Shown piece by piece: positions 7,193-15,738 of a DNA stretch of 64,000 nt. Each line of letters begins with the position of its first letter. The stretch's first letter is position 1. The notes under the pieces were generated by a model that worked only from the letters and a program-made list of their open reading frames with translations, did no database searches and was not told the DNA's origin. Made by a program: the position numbers and the translations under genes. Source of the stretch: Streptomyces sp. NBC_01224 (GTDB lineage: Bacteria > Actinomycetota > Actinomycetes > Streptomycetales > Streptomycetaceae); assembly GCF_036002945.1 (NCBI RefSeq), contig NZ_CP108530.1, positions 1-64,000 of the forward strand, written 5' to 3'.

Positions 7193-8755
7193 TCATATTG
7201 GTTTGGTGAGGTTCGGGCTGGGCCGGTAGTGGGCGACTCCTGCGTAGGACATCCCCAGTGAGGTGGTGAGGGTCTTGGCGTCGAGTTCATCGGCGAGGGT
7301 GAGCAGGCGAGTAGAGCGCAGGATGCGGGGCCGGAGGCCAGTAGGGGCGAGGGTGTCGCGGATGTGAGCGGCGCCGGCGGGGCCGTGGTGGGTGCGGGTG
7401 AGCCGAGTGACGAGCAGGTGGGGGTTGTCCGAGCCCAGTTGGTGTCGGTGTTCTTGGCAGCGTTGGAGTGCGGTCCAGGTCGCGTCGTCGAGCGGGATGG
7501 CCAGGGATCTGCCGGGGAAGTGGACGCTGTGGTGATGGGGGTTGATCCCGGTGTCAGAGAGCTGGCGCAGCTCGGTGATGGTTGCTGCGTGGAGCAGGGC
7601 GGCGAGGCCGATGAATGCCTCGTGCGGGTGTATGTCGTGGTGGGTGGTCCACCGCTGGTACAGGGTGCGCTGCTGGGTCAGGGTGAGGGTGGGACCTTTG
7701 AATCCCCTGTGCTGTACGGCATTTATGGGGTCGGTGGGGTTGTGGAGGATGGCTTTGGAGTAGTGGGCGTACGCGAAGAACTGGCGCAGTCCCGCGAGTC
7801 GGGATGCGCGGAGGGCCGGGTTGAGGGCCAGGAAGGATTCCAGATGGGCGGTGGTGACACTGGCCCAGTTCGTGTGGCCCTCGGTGTGGAGGTGGAGGGC
7901 CAGGTCGCGGACGGCAGTAAGTCGGATCTCGATGGTTTTCAGCTGGTTGGGGCGTAGTCCCAGTTGTTCGGCTTGCTCGCGCTGTCGCAGGAGGAAGGCG
8001 GCGAACTTCTTGGCCTGGGGGCGCAGAGGGGTGGGTGTGGCCTCGATGCGGCGGGCTCGGCGTTCTGTTGCTCGTCTGTCGGAGCGGCGTGGTGGTGGGT
8101 CGAGGTGGCCGTGGGTGCGGAAGAAGTCGGTGAGCGCTCCGACGAGTTCGGGGGCATCGCTTTTAGCGCGGGCGAGGAGGCTGCAGGGGTCGCAGGACTC
8201 GGCGTGGAGGAGCAGGCGCGCGGTGGTGGCGATGAGGTCGGCCGCGTAGATCGGGTGTCGGTGCGCTGCGAGGTGTACGGCGAGGTCGCTCCACCAGGAG
8301 GGCGGGGCGGGCATGCGCTTGGCCCAGCCCGCCGCGCGGGTCAGGACTGTGTGGGGTGAATGCTCGTAGCAGCGCTTGCAGAGGCCTTTGGCCCACCGGC
8401 CGCTGGTTCCGCATTGCTCGCAGTGGGCTGGGGGCGGGGCGGCAGTGGGATCGGTACAAGCTCGGCAGCGCTGGGTCGCCGCGTCGAGGGCACGTCGGCG
8501 TCCGCAGTGCTGGCAGGGGCCCCGAGCTCGTTCTCCGGCGGATCGGCGTCGGCATGCCGCGCACAGGTCCTGGGCGGAGCGCCGTGGTGCGCCGCAGAGC
8601 GTGCAGGTGCGTGAGCACCAGGGGCAGCGGCCGGTGTCGGGGTGCAGCCAGCGCAGTCGGTGGCAGGCCGGGCAGTTGTCTTTGACACGAGAGGGTGTGG
8701 CACGGGTGGTCGTGGGCGGGTCCGTCGCGGGGTGTGCGGGGCGGGGTGCGGTCAC
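7193..8755 (-). CDS. Zinc-finger tyrosine-recombinase-like protein, copy A
   Basis: The GTG start at 8755 overlaps the TGA of the XRE gene (GTGA, 8752-8755), giving about 520 residues. Residues about 30-150 hold several CxxC knuckles (CPACHRL, CPWCSRTCTLCG, CQHCGRRR, CEQCG, CKRCYEH). The middle has a core-binding-like helical region, and the C-terminal part resembles tyrosine recombinases: ITELRQL, then RPRILRSTRLLTL, then LGMSYAGVAHY with the candidate nucleophile. The usual H-x-x-R and second His are not conserved. It is about half identical by eye to the protein at 55800-57290 and sits in the same three-gene order. Confidence 0.8.
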   Translation of the reverse strand: MTAPRPAHPATDPPTTTRATPSRVKDNCPACHRLRWLHPDTGRCPWCSRTCTLCGAPRRSAQDLCAACRRRSAGERARGPCQHCGRRRALDAATQRCRACTDPTAAPPPAHCEQCGTSGRWAKGLCKRCYEHSPHTVLTRAAGWAKRMPAPPSWWSDLAVHLAAHRHPIYAADLIATTARLLLHAESCDPCSLLARAKSDAPELVGALTDFFRTHGHLDPPPRRSDRRATERRARRIEATPTPLRPQAKKFAAFLLRQREQAEQLGLRPNQLKTIEIRLTAVRDLALHLHTEGHTNWASVTTAHLESFLALNPALRASRLAGLRQFFAYAHYSKAILHNPTDPINAVQHRGFKGPTLTLTQQRTLYQRWTTHHDIHPHEAFIGLAALLHAATITELRQLSDTGINPHHHSVHFPGRSLAIPLDDATWTALQRCQEHRHQLGSDNPHLLVTRLTRTHHGPAGAAHIRDTLAPTGLRPRILRSTRLLTLADELDAKTLTTSLGMSYAGVAHYRPSPNLTKPI

Positions 8756-9111
8756 AGCGGTGGCAGGGATCGGTGGCTGGGCACGGGCTGCTGTCGAGGT
8801 GGTGGGGTGGTGCGTGGTCCAGGTGGTGGGGGTATGGCGGGCTCGCCGACGGTAAGCAGGTCGCCTGGGGTGCAGTCCAGGGCGGCGCACAGGGCGGCCA
8901 GGGTAGAGAGCTTCACCTGGGAGGGCTGTTTGGTGAACAGGGCGGACACCGATGCCGCAGACAGCTCGAGACCGGCCCGCTCGGCGAGCAGGCGGCGCAG
9001 TTCGGTGCCGGTCCAGATACCGCGCTGTGCCGCGGTCATCCGAAGTCTCCACTCCACCTGCGGTGGCGGGGGCATGGGCTCGACGGCGTGCAGAGGGGGT
9101 GGTGTGGTCAT
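8752..9111 (-). CDS. XRE-family HTH regulator of recombinase trio, copy A
   Basis: This 119-residue protein has an XRE/Cro-C1 fold: GTELRRLLAERAGLELSA, then ASVSALFTK and LSTLAALCAALDCTPGDLL, followed by a Pro-rich tail. ATG 9111 lies 18 nt after the true end of the first recombinase gene (9130), and its stop overlaps the GTG of the zinc-finger recombinase. It probably controls or assists recombination of the element. The same gene, in the same position, is at 57337-57705. Confidence 0.85.
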   Translation of the reverse strand: MTTPPPLHAVEPMPPPPQVEWRLRMTAAQRGIWTGTELRRLLAERAGLELSAASVSALFTKQPSQVKLSTLAALCAALDCTPGDLLTVGEPAIPPPPGPRTTPPPRQQPVPSHRSLPPL

Positions 9112-9129
9112 GGGTGTCCTGCCCTGGGG

Positions 9130-10187
9130 TCAGCTGGCCAGGTTAGTGACGGCGGTCGACGTGGCGCGGCGCCAGGCGTCTTCGACGAAGGTGAGCGAGG
9201 GCCGCACGTAGGCCATCGTCGAGGCGATGTGCCAGTGACCGAGGAGCTGCTGGACGGTGAGCAGGTCCATGCCCTTCTCGTAGTGTGGGTCGCGCAGGCC
9301 CGGCGCAGATCGTGCGGGGTGAACCGGTCGTCTGCGGGGCGGCCTTCCAGGTCCAGGAGGTGGCAGAGGCGGTCGCGTACGGTGTCCGGCTTCAGCGGCT
9401 GGCCGTGGGCGTCGCAGAACAGCGGGGCGGTGTCGGGGAAGAAGGGGCGTACGTCTCCCAGGTACCAGGCGAGGATCTGGTCCAGTCCGTCGAGCATGGG
9501 TGCCCATCTCGGGCGGGGCCCCGAGGTGTTGGCCGCCTTGCCGAATCGGACGTGGAGTTTGCCTGTCGGGCCGAGTGCGGGATGGACGTCGCATTGGTCG
9601 AAGCGAATGGCTTCGCTCACTCTGGGAGCGGAGTGGTAGAGGGTGCGCAGCAGTGCGTAGTCCCTTGCCGCGGCCGGGTAGTCGGACGTGGTGGTCAGGC
9701 GCTGGCGGGCGAAGGCGAAAAACGCGGTGAGGCGCTCGGCGGTGGGCGGCAGGATGCGCGGGGTGTCGTCGAAGACATGGCGCAGCCGGTTGAACCGGTC
9801 CAGCGGGTTGGCCACTGGGGTGCCGTACAGGGTGCGGATCTCGGTGGCGTAGCGGGCCTGGATGAAGGTGTGGAACGTGCGGAGCATCTGCAGGTACTGG
9901 CGTCTGGTCCCCGCCGCCCGCCCCGCCACCACCAGGGAGTGGAGCATCGCGTCCACATCGGCCGGCTCGATCTGCCACACCGGCCGGTCATAGTGGTCCA
10001 GCACCCGTTGCAGCAGCGACGTGTAGCAGCCGATCGTGGTGGGAGCGAAGCCTCTCGCTGTCCATGTCGAGGCGAATGCCTGCACGCAGCGGGTCTGGAA
10101 CGCCCACACATCGGGTACCTGCCCGGCCTCGGGAGCAGGGCCGCAGAGCCCGCCCTCGACCAGCCGAAGAAACGGCTTCCCCGCCAC
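9130..10187 (-). pseudogene. Tyrosine recombinase (first of trio), copy A, frameshifted
   Basis: This is a lambda-integrase-type site-specific recombinase. The first catalytic Arg lies in SAPRVSEAIRF and the H-x-x-R box in TPHDLRRACATH. One base is then missing near 9286 compared with copy B. The remaining catalytic residues, His in LLGHWH and Tyr in STMAYVRPS, continue in another frame that stops at 9130. Read without correction the frame runs to 9108 with a nonsense tail and would be inactive. The N-terminal core-binding region (GTRRQYLQMLRTFHTFIQAR) matches copy B. A sequencing error is possible. Confidence 0.8.
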
Positions 10188-10216
10188 ACTCCACCACCAA
10201 CCAGCAATGACTCTTG

Positions 10217-10316
10217 GTTAAGGCGGCACCTGAACAACCTCTGTGCCACCGAATCCATCAACGAGACAGCTGCAGAAAAGCAACCCTCACCTCACGAATA
10301 ACCCGGTCATCCACAC
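10217..10316. repeat. Conserved end of recombinase-trio element, copy A
   Basis: About 100 bp between the first recombinase and the truncated ATPase matches 58806-58916. Shared blocks are GTTAAGGCGGCACCTGAAC (copy B has one base changed), a middle AAAAG-GCAACC block, and ACCCGGTCATCCACAC next to the ATPase stop. Conservation in a non-coding stretch between otherwise divergent copies suggests recombinase binding sites at one end of the element. Confidence 0.6.
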
Positions 10317-10699
10317 GCCTCCCCGTTGAGCCACTGGGCCTCATCCACCAGGAAGGTACGGGGGCGCTCGGCCAGGGCGGTTTTCAGCAGGCGGTCGAAC
10401 TCGCTGGGGTGGCGCGGTGGTTCCCCGGCCAGGTCGAGCGCGGTGAACAGTTCGTAGCGCACCGCTCGGGCGGTGGGCCGGGCCCGGAAGGTGATCTTGC
10501 GGACGTCCTCGTGCGGTTCGAGGTTTCGCAGGCAGGTGTTGACGGCGAGGGTCTTGCCGAAGCCGGCGCCGCCGTGGATGCACATCATGGCGCGGGCGGC
10601 GACGGTGTCGGTGATGTTCTCCCGGGCGGTGAGCAGGGCGCGGGTGGTGACCACGGACGCATCGGGCAGGTCGACGTACTGGTAGGTGGCCGCGGTCAC
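10307..10699 (-). pseudogene. TniB/TnsC-like AAA ATPase truncated after Walker B
   Basis: The GTG start at 10699 overlaps the transposase stop (GTGA). Walker A is GGAGFGKT at about residues 43-50 and Walker B is FLVDEAQWLN near 117-126. Translation ends four residues later (EACG stop), whereas TniB-type regulators run on for 100-200 residues with sensor motifs. The cut coincides with the conserved end of the recombinase element, so the gene seems split by insertion. In TniA/B systems the ATPase selects the target and activates the DDE transposase. The missing 3' half is not found on the far side. Confidence 0.75.
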
Positions 10700-12435
10700 G
10701 AGGCGTCTCCGTCTTCGTCGGTGGTGGGACGTGCGGCCCGTCCGTCCGAGCCGTCCGGGGCTGTAGCGGTGGAGTCACGGCCGGACGGGAGCGGGACGGG
10801 CAGGCCTGGCGTGGTCAGCGCGGCCAGGGAAGCTGGGGTGCGCCAGTCGGCCGGGGGCGCGGCGGGCGGGATGAGGTCCGGCAGCGCGATCTGCGCGAGG
10901 TCGGTGTCGGCAGTCTGGGCAAGTTCCGCCTCGGCCTGCGCGGTGGTCAGCGCGCCGAGCCGCCGAGGCGCCTCCGGCTGGTTCACGGCGGCGTAGCGCT
11001 CGCGTTGGGAGGCCTCCAGGTCCTTCTTCAGGCGGCGGGTGCGGGCGGCCCGCGCTCTTCGTACAGCGCTGATCTGTTCGTCGGTGGCCTGGTCGGCCAG
11101 GTCCGCGGGACCCAGGTAGCGGCCAGTGGCGGCGTGGTAGACCTCGATGCGGTGGTCGTGGTGGGGCATGAAGCGGACCCTGACCTGGATCCCGGCCTGG
11201 CCGGTCATCCACGGCCCCACGTAGTCGCGTTTCCTGAAGCGGATGCCGCGGGTGGTCAGCGTGCGAGTGCCGGCGTCCTCCAGGGTGAACGTCCACAGAT
11301 CTGTTGCGGGCACGTCCCGCAGCGGGGTGGGATCGTCCTGCCACGCCTCAAGCGGAGTCTTGCCCCGCAGCGGCGCCGGGCGGTGCTCGGTGTTCCACCA
11401 GAGCGTCCAGGCCAGCAGCCGGGCGGTGAAGTCCTCGAAGCCGAGCAGCACTTCGTCCTTCGGGCGGGAAGCCCGTTTGCCGGGGCGGGGCTGGCGGGCG
11501 TAGCCGGGCAGCGCGGCCAGGAACATGCTCTCCACCGCCCGGTTGAGGCCCTCCACGGTGCCCTTGAGGTGGGGGGTGTAGGCGGGCAGGTCCTCCACCG
11601 TCACGTCCAGGAGATCGAACGCGGCGGTCACCGTCCTGGACAAGAAGTCCTTGCCGCGGTCCACCCGTACCTTCTCCGGCAGACCACCGAACGGACCGTA
11701 GGGCTCCTCCCGCAGGACCGCAGAGCGCAGCGCGGCCAGCACCGACTCCCGCGACGGATGCACCGGCGTGACGGCCACCCCGGTGATCGCGTTGGTGGCG
11801 CAGTCGGTGAACCAGGTGATCCACGGCCTGCGGGCCTTGCCCTCGACATCGACCAGCACCGGCGCCTGCATGTGGTCGGTCTCCCACACCTGGTTGCGCC
11901 AGCCCCGCGGCCGGGCCAGGAACACATCATGCTTGCGCGCCGCCCGCTCCCCACCCGCAAGCCCGGCCCGCTCCCCCGGCATCAGATCACGACGGATCGC
12001 CCGGTGCAGCGTCGTCAACGACGGCACATCCGGCGGCAGAGCTGTACCCGGCGGCGGCCCGGCCTGTGTACCGACATCAGCTACTGGGCGCCCGGCCGCG
12101 CGGGCAGCGAGCTCACGCTGCACCGCGGCGACATTGCCCTTCCACAGCGCCAGCAGCGCGCGGACCTCCGGTGTGATCGTGAACCTCGTGCCGGTCTGGG
12201 CCCGTGCCCCGGGCTCGTCAGCTGCCCGTTCGTCGCGGCCGGCTTCGGCCAGCCACCGCCACACGGTGCGCTCCGACACCCCCAGCGCATCCGCCGCCAC
12301 CCGGACATGGCCGGTCTTCAGCTCGCCCCGCACCCGCAGAGCGAGCAGCCGACGCACCGCCACACCGCGCAGCGCGGTACGCGACGCTTCCGGAAGCCCG
12401 CCCCGCCCGGCGCCGACCGCACCACCGTCTTCCAT
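10696..12435 (-). CDS. Mu/TniA-type DDE transposase
   Basis: About 579 residues from ATG 12435, which has AGGAGGGGG upstream (an ATG at 12456 is also possible). An N-terminal HTH (SERTVWRWLAEAG) is followed by a second DNA-binding region, PSLTTLHRAIRRDL. The rve-type catalytic core has Asp in VWETDHMQAPVLVDV, Asp in VRVDRGKDFLS and Glu in HLKGTVEGLNRAVE. A Mu-C-like beta-barrel follows (GIRFRKRDYVGPWMTG, with HHDHRIEVYHAATGRYLG) and then a basic C-terminal helix. The stop overlaps the TniB-like ATPase start; the HTH-ATPase precedes it by about 25 nt. A fragment of a close relative is at 52350-52695. Confidence 0.88.
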   Translation of the reverse strand: MEDGGAVGAGRGGLPEASRTALRGVAVRRLLALRVRGELKTGHVRVAADALGVSERTVWRWLAEAGRDERAADEPGARAQTGTRFTITPEVRALLALWKGNVAAVQRELAARAAGRPVADVGTQAGPPPGTALPPDVPSLTTLHRAIRRDLMPGERAGLAGGERAARKHDVFLARPRGWRNQVWETDHMQAPVLVDVEGKARRPWITWFTDCATNAITGVAVTPVHPSRESVLAALRSAVLREEPYGPFGGLPEKVRVDRGKDFLSRTVTAAFDLLDVTVEDLPAYTPHLKGTVEGLNRAVESMFLAALPGYARQPRPGKRASRPKDEVLLGFEDFTARLLAWTLWWNTEHRPAPLRGKTPLEAWQDDPTPLRDVPATDLWTFTLEDAGTRTLTTRGIRFRKRDYVGPWMTGQAGIQVRVRFMPHHDHRIEVYHAATGRYLGPADLADQATDEQISAVRRARAARTRRLKKDLEASQRERYAAVNQPEAPRRLGALTTAQAEAELAQTADTDLAQIALPDLIPPAAPPADWRTPASLAALTTPGLPVPLPSGRDSTATAPDGSDGRAARPTTDEDGDAS

Positions 12436-12460
12436 CTCCCCCTCCTGTCCGCACATTCGC

Positions 12461-13729
12461 TCAGACCGGAGGGCTCAAACGCCGGAACAGACGCCGCAGC
12501 AGCGCCCGGTCCACCGTCGCATCCGGCACGGTAAGCAGCGCGTTCTGCAGATGCGTCGTCAAGGCAGCCCAGGTACGGAAGACACCGTGCGTGCAGGACT
12601 GGTCGATCCACGCCACCTCCCCACCCGCGACGCCAGCCCACAGCGGATGAAAGGCAGACACCGTCGCAGCCACCTCGCTCCCGGCGAGACGCCCTACCTC
12701 CTGCCACGCGCAGACCCGCGACGCCAACTGCGGCACACGCGCCACCGCGCGCTCGCTACCCGCCCCGCACAGCACCAGCGCCACCCGGGCCTGCGGGTGG
12801 TCCCACAACGACTGCAGATACTCCAGACACGGCGCTGGCAACCGTTGTGCCTCATCCACCACCAGCACCCGAGCCTCGTCCAGGGCGCCGACGATCCGCT
12901 CATCGGCCTCGGCCGAACGGTGCGGAAACCGGCCCGGCAACACCAGAGCCTCGAACACCGCCCGCCGCAGTTCCGACACCGACGGACGCACCGGCACCCG
13001 CACCCACGACACGCCCCAGCCCACCGGCGGATCCGACAGCGCCATCCGCAGCGCCACCGTCTTGCCCCGCCCCGCATCCCCGAACACACACGCCGCGCCC
13101 CCGGCCGCCATCGCCTGCCCCACCGCCTCGGCCACCGCACGCACCGACGCCGTACGCACCGCCTGAGCCCCCATCGGCACCACCACGCCCGGCACGTCCC
13201 CCGCCGGCGCGGCCTCCCGCCCTGCGGGCGTCAGCTCAGCCGGACCAGCCGCGGCACAAGCAGACGGCGTGCCGGTGCCCACACCCGCGACGGCAAGGTC
13301 TGCCAGAGCCTGCCGGGCCTCCCGCTCAGCCCGCGCCCGGCGTACCACGGCACGGTCCGGCAACACCCGCCCCGAGGCCAGCTCACGCTGAACCGCTCGG
13401 TACACCGAAGCCAGCGACACTCCCGCATCCCCGTCCCCGCACTCCTTCAAATGCCGGTAGAACACAGACACATTGCCGCCCGCCTGCGCCAGTACCTCCC
13501 ACGCCTCCTCCGACAACTCGAACCGGGAACGCCTCCGACGCTCCACACGGCCCTCACTGCGCGCCGCCTCCACCCACCGCCACACCGTCCGCGGATGCAC
13601 CCCCGCCAACTGCGCCCCCGCCCGCACATGCGCCGACGTCACACCACCAGCCGCATCCAGCTGAAGCAACCGCCCCACCAACACCGGCCGCGACACCGAG
13701 ACCAAGCCCTCAAGCTCCCGCTCCCCCAC
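12461..13729 (-). CDS. AAA ATPase with transposase-like N-terminal DNA-binding region
   Basis: GTG 13729 has GGGGGAGGA upstream (about 422 residues; the frame is open further, to 13873). The first 150 residues repeat the plan of the neighbouring transposase: an HTH (HPRTVWRWVEAAR), a GNVS helix, and SLASVYRAVQRELASGR. A TniB/IstB-like ATPase domain follows, with Walker A FGDAGRGKT, Walker B VLVVDEAQRL, and an intact continuation (CLEYLQSLWDHPQARVALVL, sensor 1 type). It is the only full-length ATPase of the group in the window and shows what an uninterrupted gene looks like. It probably binds element ends as well as ATP. Confidence 0.8.
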   Translation of the reverse strand: MGERELEGLVSVSRPVLVGRLLQLDAAGGVTSAHVRAGAQLAGVHPRTVWRWVEAARSEGRVERRRRSRFELSEEAWEVLAQAGGNVSVFYRHLKECGDGDAGVSLASVYRAVQRELASGRVLPDRAVVRRARAEREARQALADLAVAGVGTGTPSACAAAGPAELTPAGREAAPAGDVPGVVVPMGAQAVRTASVRAVAEAVGQAMAAGGAACVFGDAGRGKTVALRMALSDPPVGWGVSWVRVPVRPSVSELRRAVFEALVLPGRFPHRSAEADERIVGALDEARVLVVDEAQRLPAPCLEYLQSLWDHPQARVALVLCGAGSERAVARVPQLASRVCAWQEVGRLAGSEVAATVSAFHPLWAGVAGGEVAWIDQSCTHGVFRTWAALTTHLQNALLTVPDATVDRALLRRLFRRLSPPV

Positions 13730-13955
13730 CCGGTCCTCCCCCGGCCACACGCCCGACAGAAGACCACCGTGAACCCACCCGCCCCGCAAAAAGATCAGAA
13801 ATACCGTTCCCGTGACAGCGACACGAGATGGGGTGTACCGCCCCACGACAGTGGCATCGGCAACAGACACCACCCCACGTCAGTGACCCCGCCCCGACCT
13901 CAACACCCCACCAGCACAAACACCCCCACCTGACACCCCGTCACTGACACCCACC

Positions 13956-13981
13956 CACTGACACCAAACCGGCACATCGCA
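13956..13981 (+). repeat. 26-bp candidate transposon-end motif, copy 1
   Basis: The motif starts CACTGACACC, contains AAACCG and ends ATCGCA. The same 26-bp layout occurs at 39580-39605, 59983-60008 and 60048-60073. Here it lies upstream of the ATPase-transposase operon, which is where one end of the element is expected. The stretch 13730-14055 otherwise holds no gene; it also has several TGACA-containing short repeats. Confidence 0.5.
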
Positions 13982-14055
13982 GCATGAGTGCGTCCGCTGC
14001 TCTGCCTCGACCTACCCCAGGTCCCCCGACTACTTGTGACGAGGTCGGCTGAAGC

Positions 14056-15129
14056 TCAGCTTCGAAACAGTGCGTCAATCCAGGCGTCGCCGGGTGGCGG
14101 CACGAAGAAGTACCCGCCGCCAGTGGTGAGCATGTACTTCGCCATGGCCTCGCCCGCCAGTCGCTTCTGCACGGCTTCGAAGCCCTTGGCAAGGTCACGT
14201 TGGAAGCAGGAGAAGATCAGCCCGCTGTCGCCGTTGCCGCGGTCGTAGCTGTAGCTGCGGCGCACCAGGGGCGGCAGGTTGCGTCGATCAGGGGCGGCAA
14301 GCCGCACATGCGAATCCAGGGGTGTGGCCTTGCCGTTGGGGTCGGCGGCGAAGCTCGGCTGCTCGTCGGTCGGGGTACCGTCGAGCCATCGGCCGTCACG
14401 TCGACGCCCGATGATGCGTTCTTGCTCGCGGACGGAGTCTTTGTCCCACAGCTCGGTGGCGAACCGCACGATCCGCACCACTTGATAGCTGCCACCCACG
14501 GCCCAGTCCGGTTCGCCCTGGTCATCCCGAACCAGAGCACGGTCCGTGATACCGCGGACATCATCCGGGTTCCCGAACCCCTCGGTGAAGTGAAACGGAT
14601 TACGCGCGAGCCCTCGGCCGCCCTCAACTCTGTTCTCAGCCCGGAGCCCCTCGACCTGCCACCGCACCCGCCACCCGTCGGCCGACTCCATCAGCTGCTC
14701 GACCGCCTCGCTCACCGTCGACGGATCAGGCCCGGCTACTTGCACAACCACGTCCCCATGTGACTGTGTCGAATCTAGAAGGTCCCCGTCGAAGGAAGGC
14801 ATCTCCCGCAGGCGTGAGGGAAGTTGCGCTCCGCGCTTGGCGAGACGGCTCCCCAATCCAAGCCAGGAGTCGACACTGCCGCGGTCAGCCGCCACCACGG
14901 CCTGCTGCAATCGGGCCATCGCCGTCCCCGCGTGCACGGCCCGACCACCAGCCAGGTCAAGGGCCATTACTTGCGTATGCGAGGCGGGCAGCACGCCCCG
15001 CAGCGAAGGCAGCGCATGCGGTGTGGCCCCAGTTTTTGACTGAAAGGGCGCGGAATTCATCGCAATCGCCCCAACACCACCTGCAGCTACCAGTGCCGAA
15101 CCCACCAAAACGCCCCGTCTGCTCCTCAT
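14056..15129 (-). CDS. DyP-type haem peroxidase, Tat-exported
   Basis: From ATG 15129 the protein (357 residues) starts MRSRRGVLVGSALVAAGGVG, a twin-arginine signal. DyP family marks are PSFDGDLLD, QSHGDVVVQVAG, and the proximal haem-ligand region DSHVRLAAPDRRN followed by RSYSYDRG, GLIFSCFQRDL and a GGGYFFVPP end. Active DyP enzymes use a GxxDG motif with a distal Asp; here the aligned stretch reads HFTEGFGNP, with Glu in place of Asp. It is monocistronic, with no encapsulin or EfeO partner nearby. Confidence 0.85.
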   Translation of the reverse strand: MRSRRGVLVGSALVAAGGVGAIAMNSAPFQSKTGATPHALPSLRGVLPASHTQVMALDLAGGRAVHAGTAMARLQQAVVAADRGSVDSWLGLGSRLAKRGAQLPSRLREMPSFDGDLLDSTQSHGDVVVQVAGPDPSTVSEAVEQLMESADGWRVRWQVEGLRAENRVEGGRGLARNPFHFTEGFGNPDDVRGITDRALVRDDQGEPDWAVGGSYQVVRIVRFATELWDKDSVREQERIIGRRRDGRWLDGTPTDEQPSFAADPNGKATPLDSHVRLAAPDRRNLPPLVRRSYSYDRGNGDSGLIFSCFQRDLAKGFEAVQKRLAGEAMAKYMLTTGGGYFFVPPPGDAWIDALFRS

Positions 15130-15281
15130 GCCCACATTCCCAGTCTCCAGATAAGCGAACGAGGCTGCTGCGCTGGTGAGCCCCCGAGCGCCCAGCGACT
15201 CCCGGCCGCTCGAAACCACATCATGCTATTGCCTACCCACACGTTCATCCATGGCTTCCACCCAGCGCGGGCGCGATCGGA

Positions 15282-15734
15282 CTATGGCGCACTGCCGGTT
15301 GGCGGGCTGAGTCGTTCGGCTGCAACCCCCGTGACGAGATGCTCCAACGCCAAATCTCCAACACCCAACCTGAAAACCCAAGCCCCAAGAAGATAAATGA
15401 TGCCCTCTTCGTCAATTGCAAGGAAGAACTCCCCCTGGCCCACTTCCCCCAACGGAAAGAATTTGCGATCGAACATTTCAGACATCTCCGCAAATCTCCC
15501 TTCCTCTCCGAGGGCGAGCTCTGGGTCGAACTGGAATGGCTCCCTTGCGCAGGTGACCCCGGGACCTGCGATGTCCACTCGAATACCGCCAAACTCTTGA
15601 AGAAATTCCTCCGCTGCGGCATGCCAGGTGAAATCGGGCAGCGCTGCCCTCCATTGCGCAAGATCAAAACGGCGATGCGGGAACCAGCCGGATCGCAGAA
15701 GAATGCTCTCTACCGCAAGGGAGAATCTGGGCAT
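15282..15734 (-). CDS. SUKH-3-type immunity protein for the Rhs toxin
   Basis: ATG 15734 begins five bases after the toxin stop codon (15739-15741), with AGGAAGG in the toxin's last codons as ribosome site, so the two are coupled. The sequence has the SUKH-3 pattern: LLRSGWFPHRRFD near the start, AAAEEFLQEFGGIRVD, a GEEGRFAEMSEMFDRKFFPLG block and GEFFLAIDEEGIIYLLG. SUKH proteins are known cytoplasmic immunity proteins, and SUKH-3 pairs with YwqJ-type deaminases. G+C is lower than in the neighbours, as usual for immunity genes. Confidence 0.85.
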   Translation of the reverse strand: MPRFSLAVESILLRSGWFPHRRFDLAQWRAALPDFTWHAAAEEFLQEFGGIRVDIAGPGVTCAREPFQFDPELALGEEGRFAEMSEMFDRKFFPLGEVGQGEFFLAIDEEGIIYLLGAWVFRLGVGDLALEHLVTGVAAERLSPPTGSAP

Positions 15735-15738
15735 GTAG

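Noticed and set aside
5431..7290. 619-codon leftward Pro-rich frame
   Set aside because: It runs opposite tpg, overlaps the helicase remnant and has no coherent domain. It is an out-of-frame shadow of GC-rich sequence.
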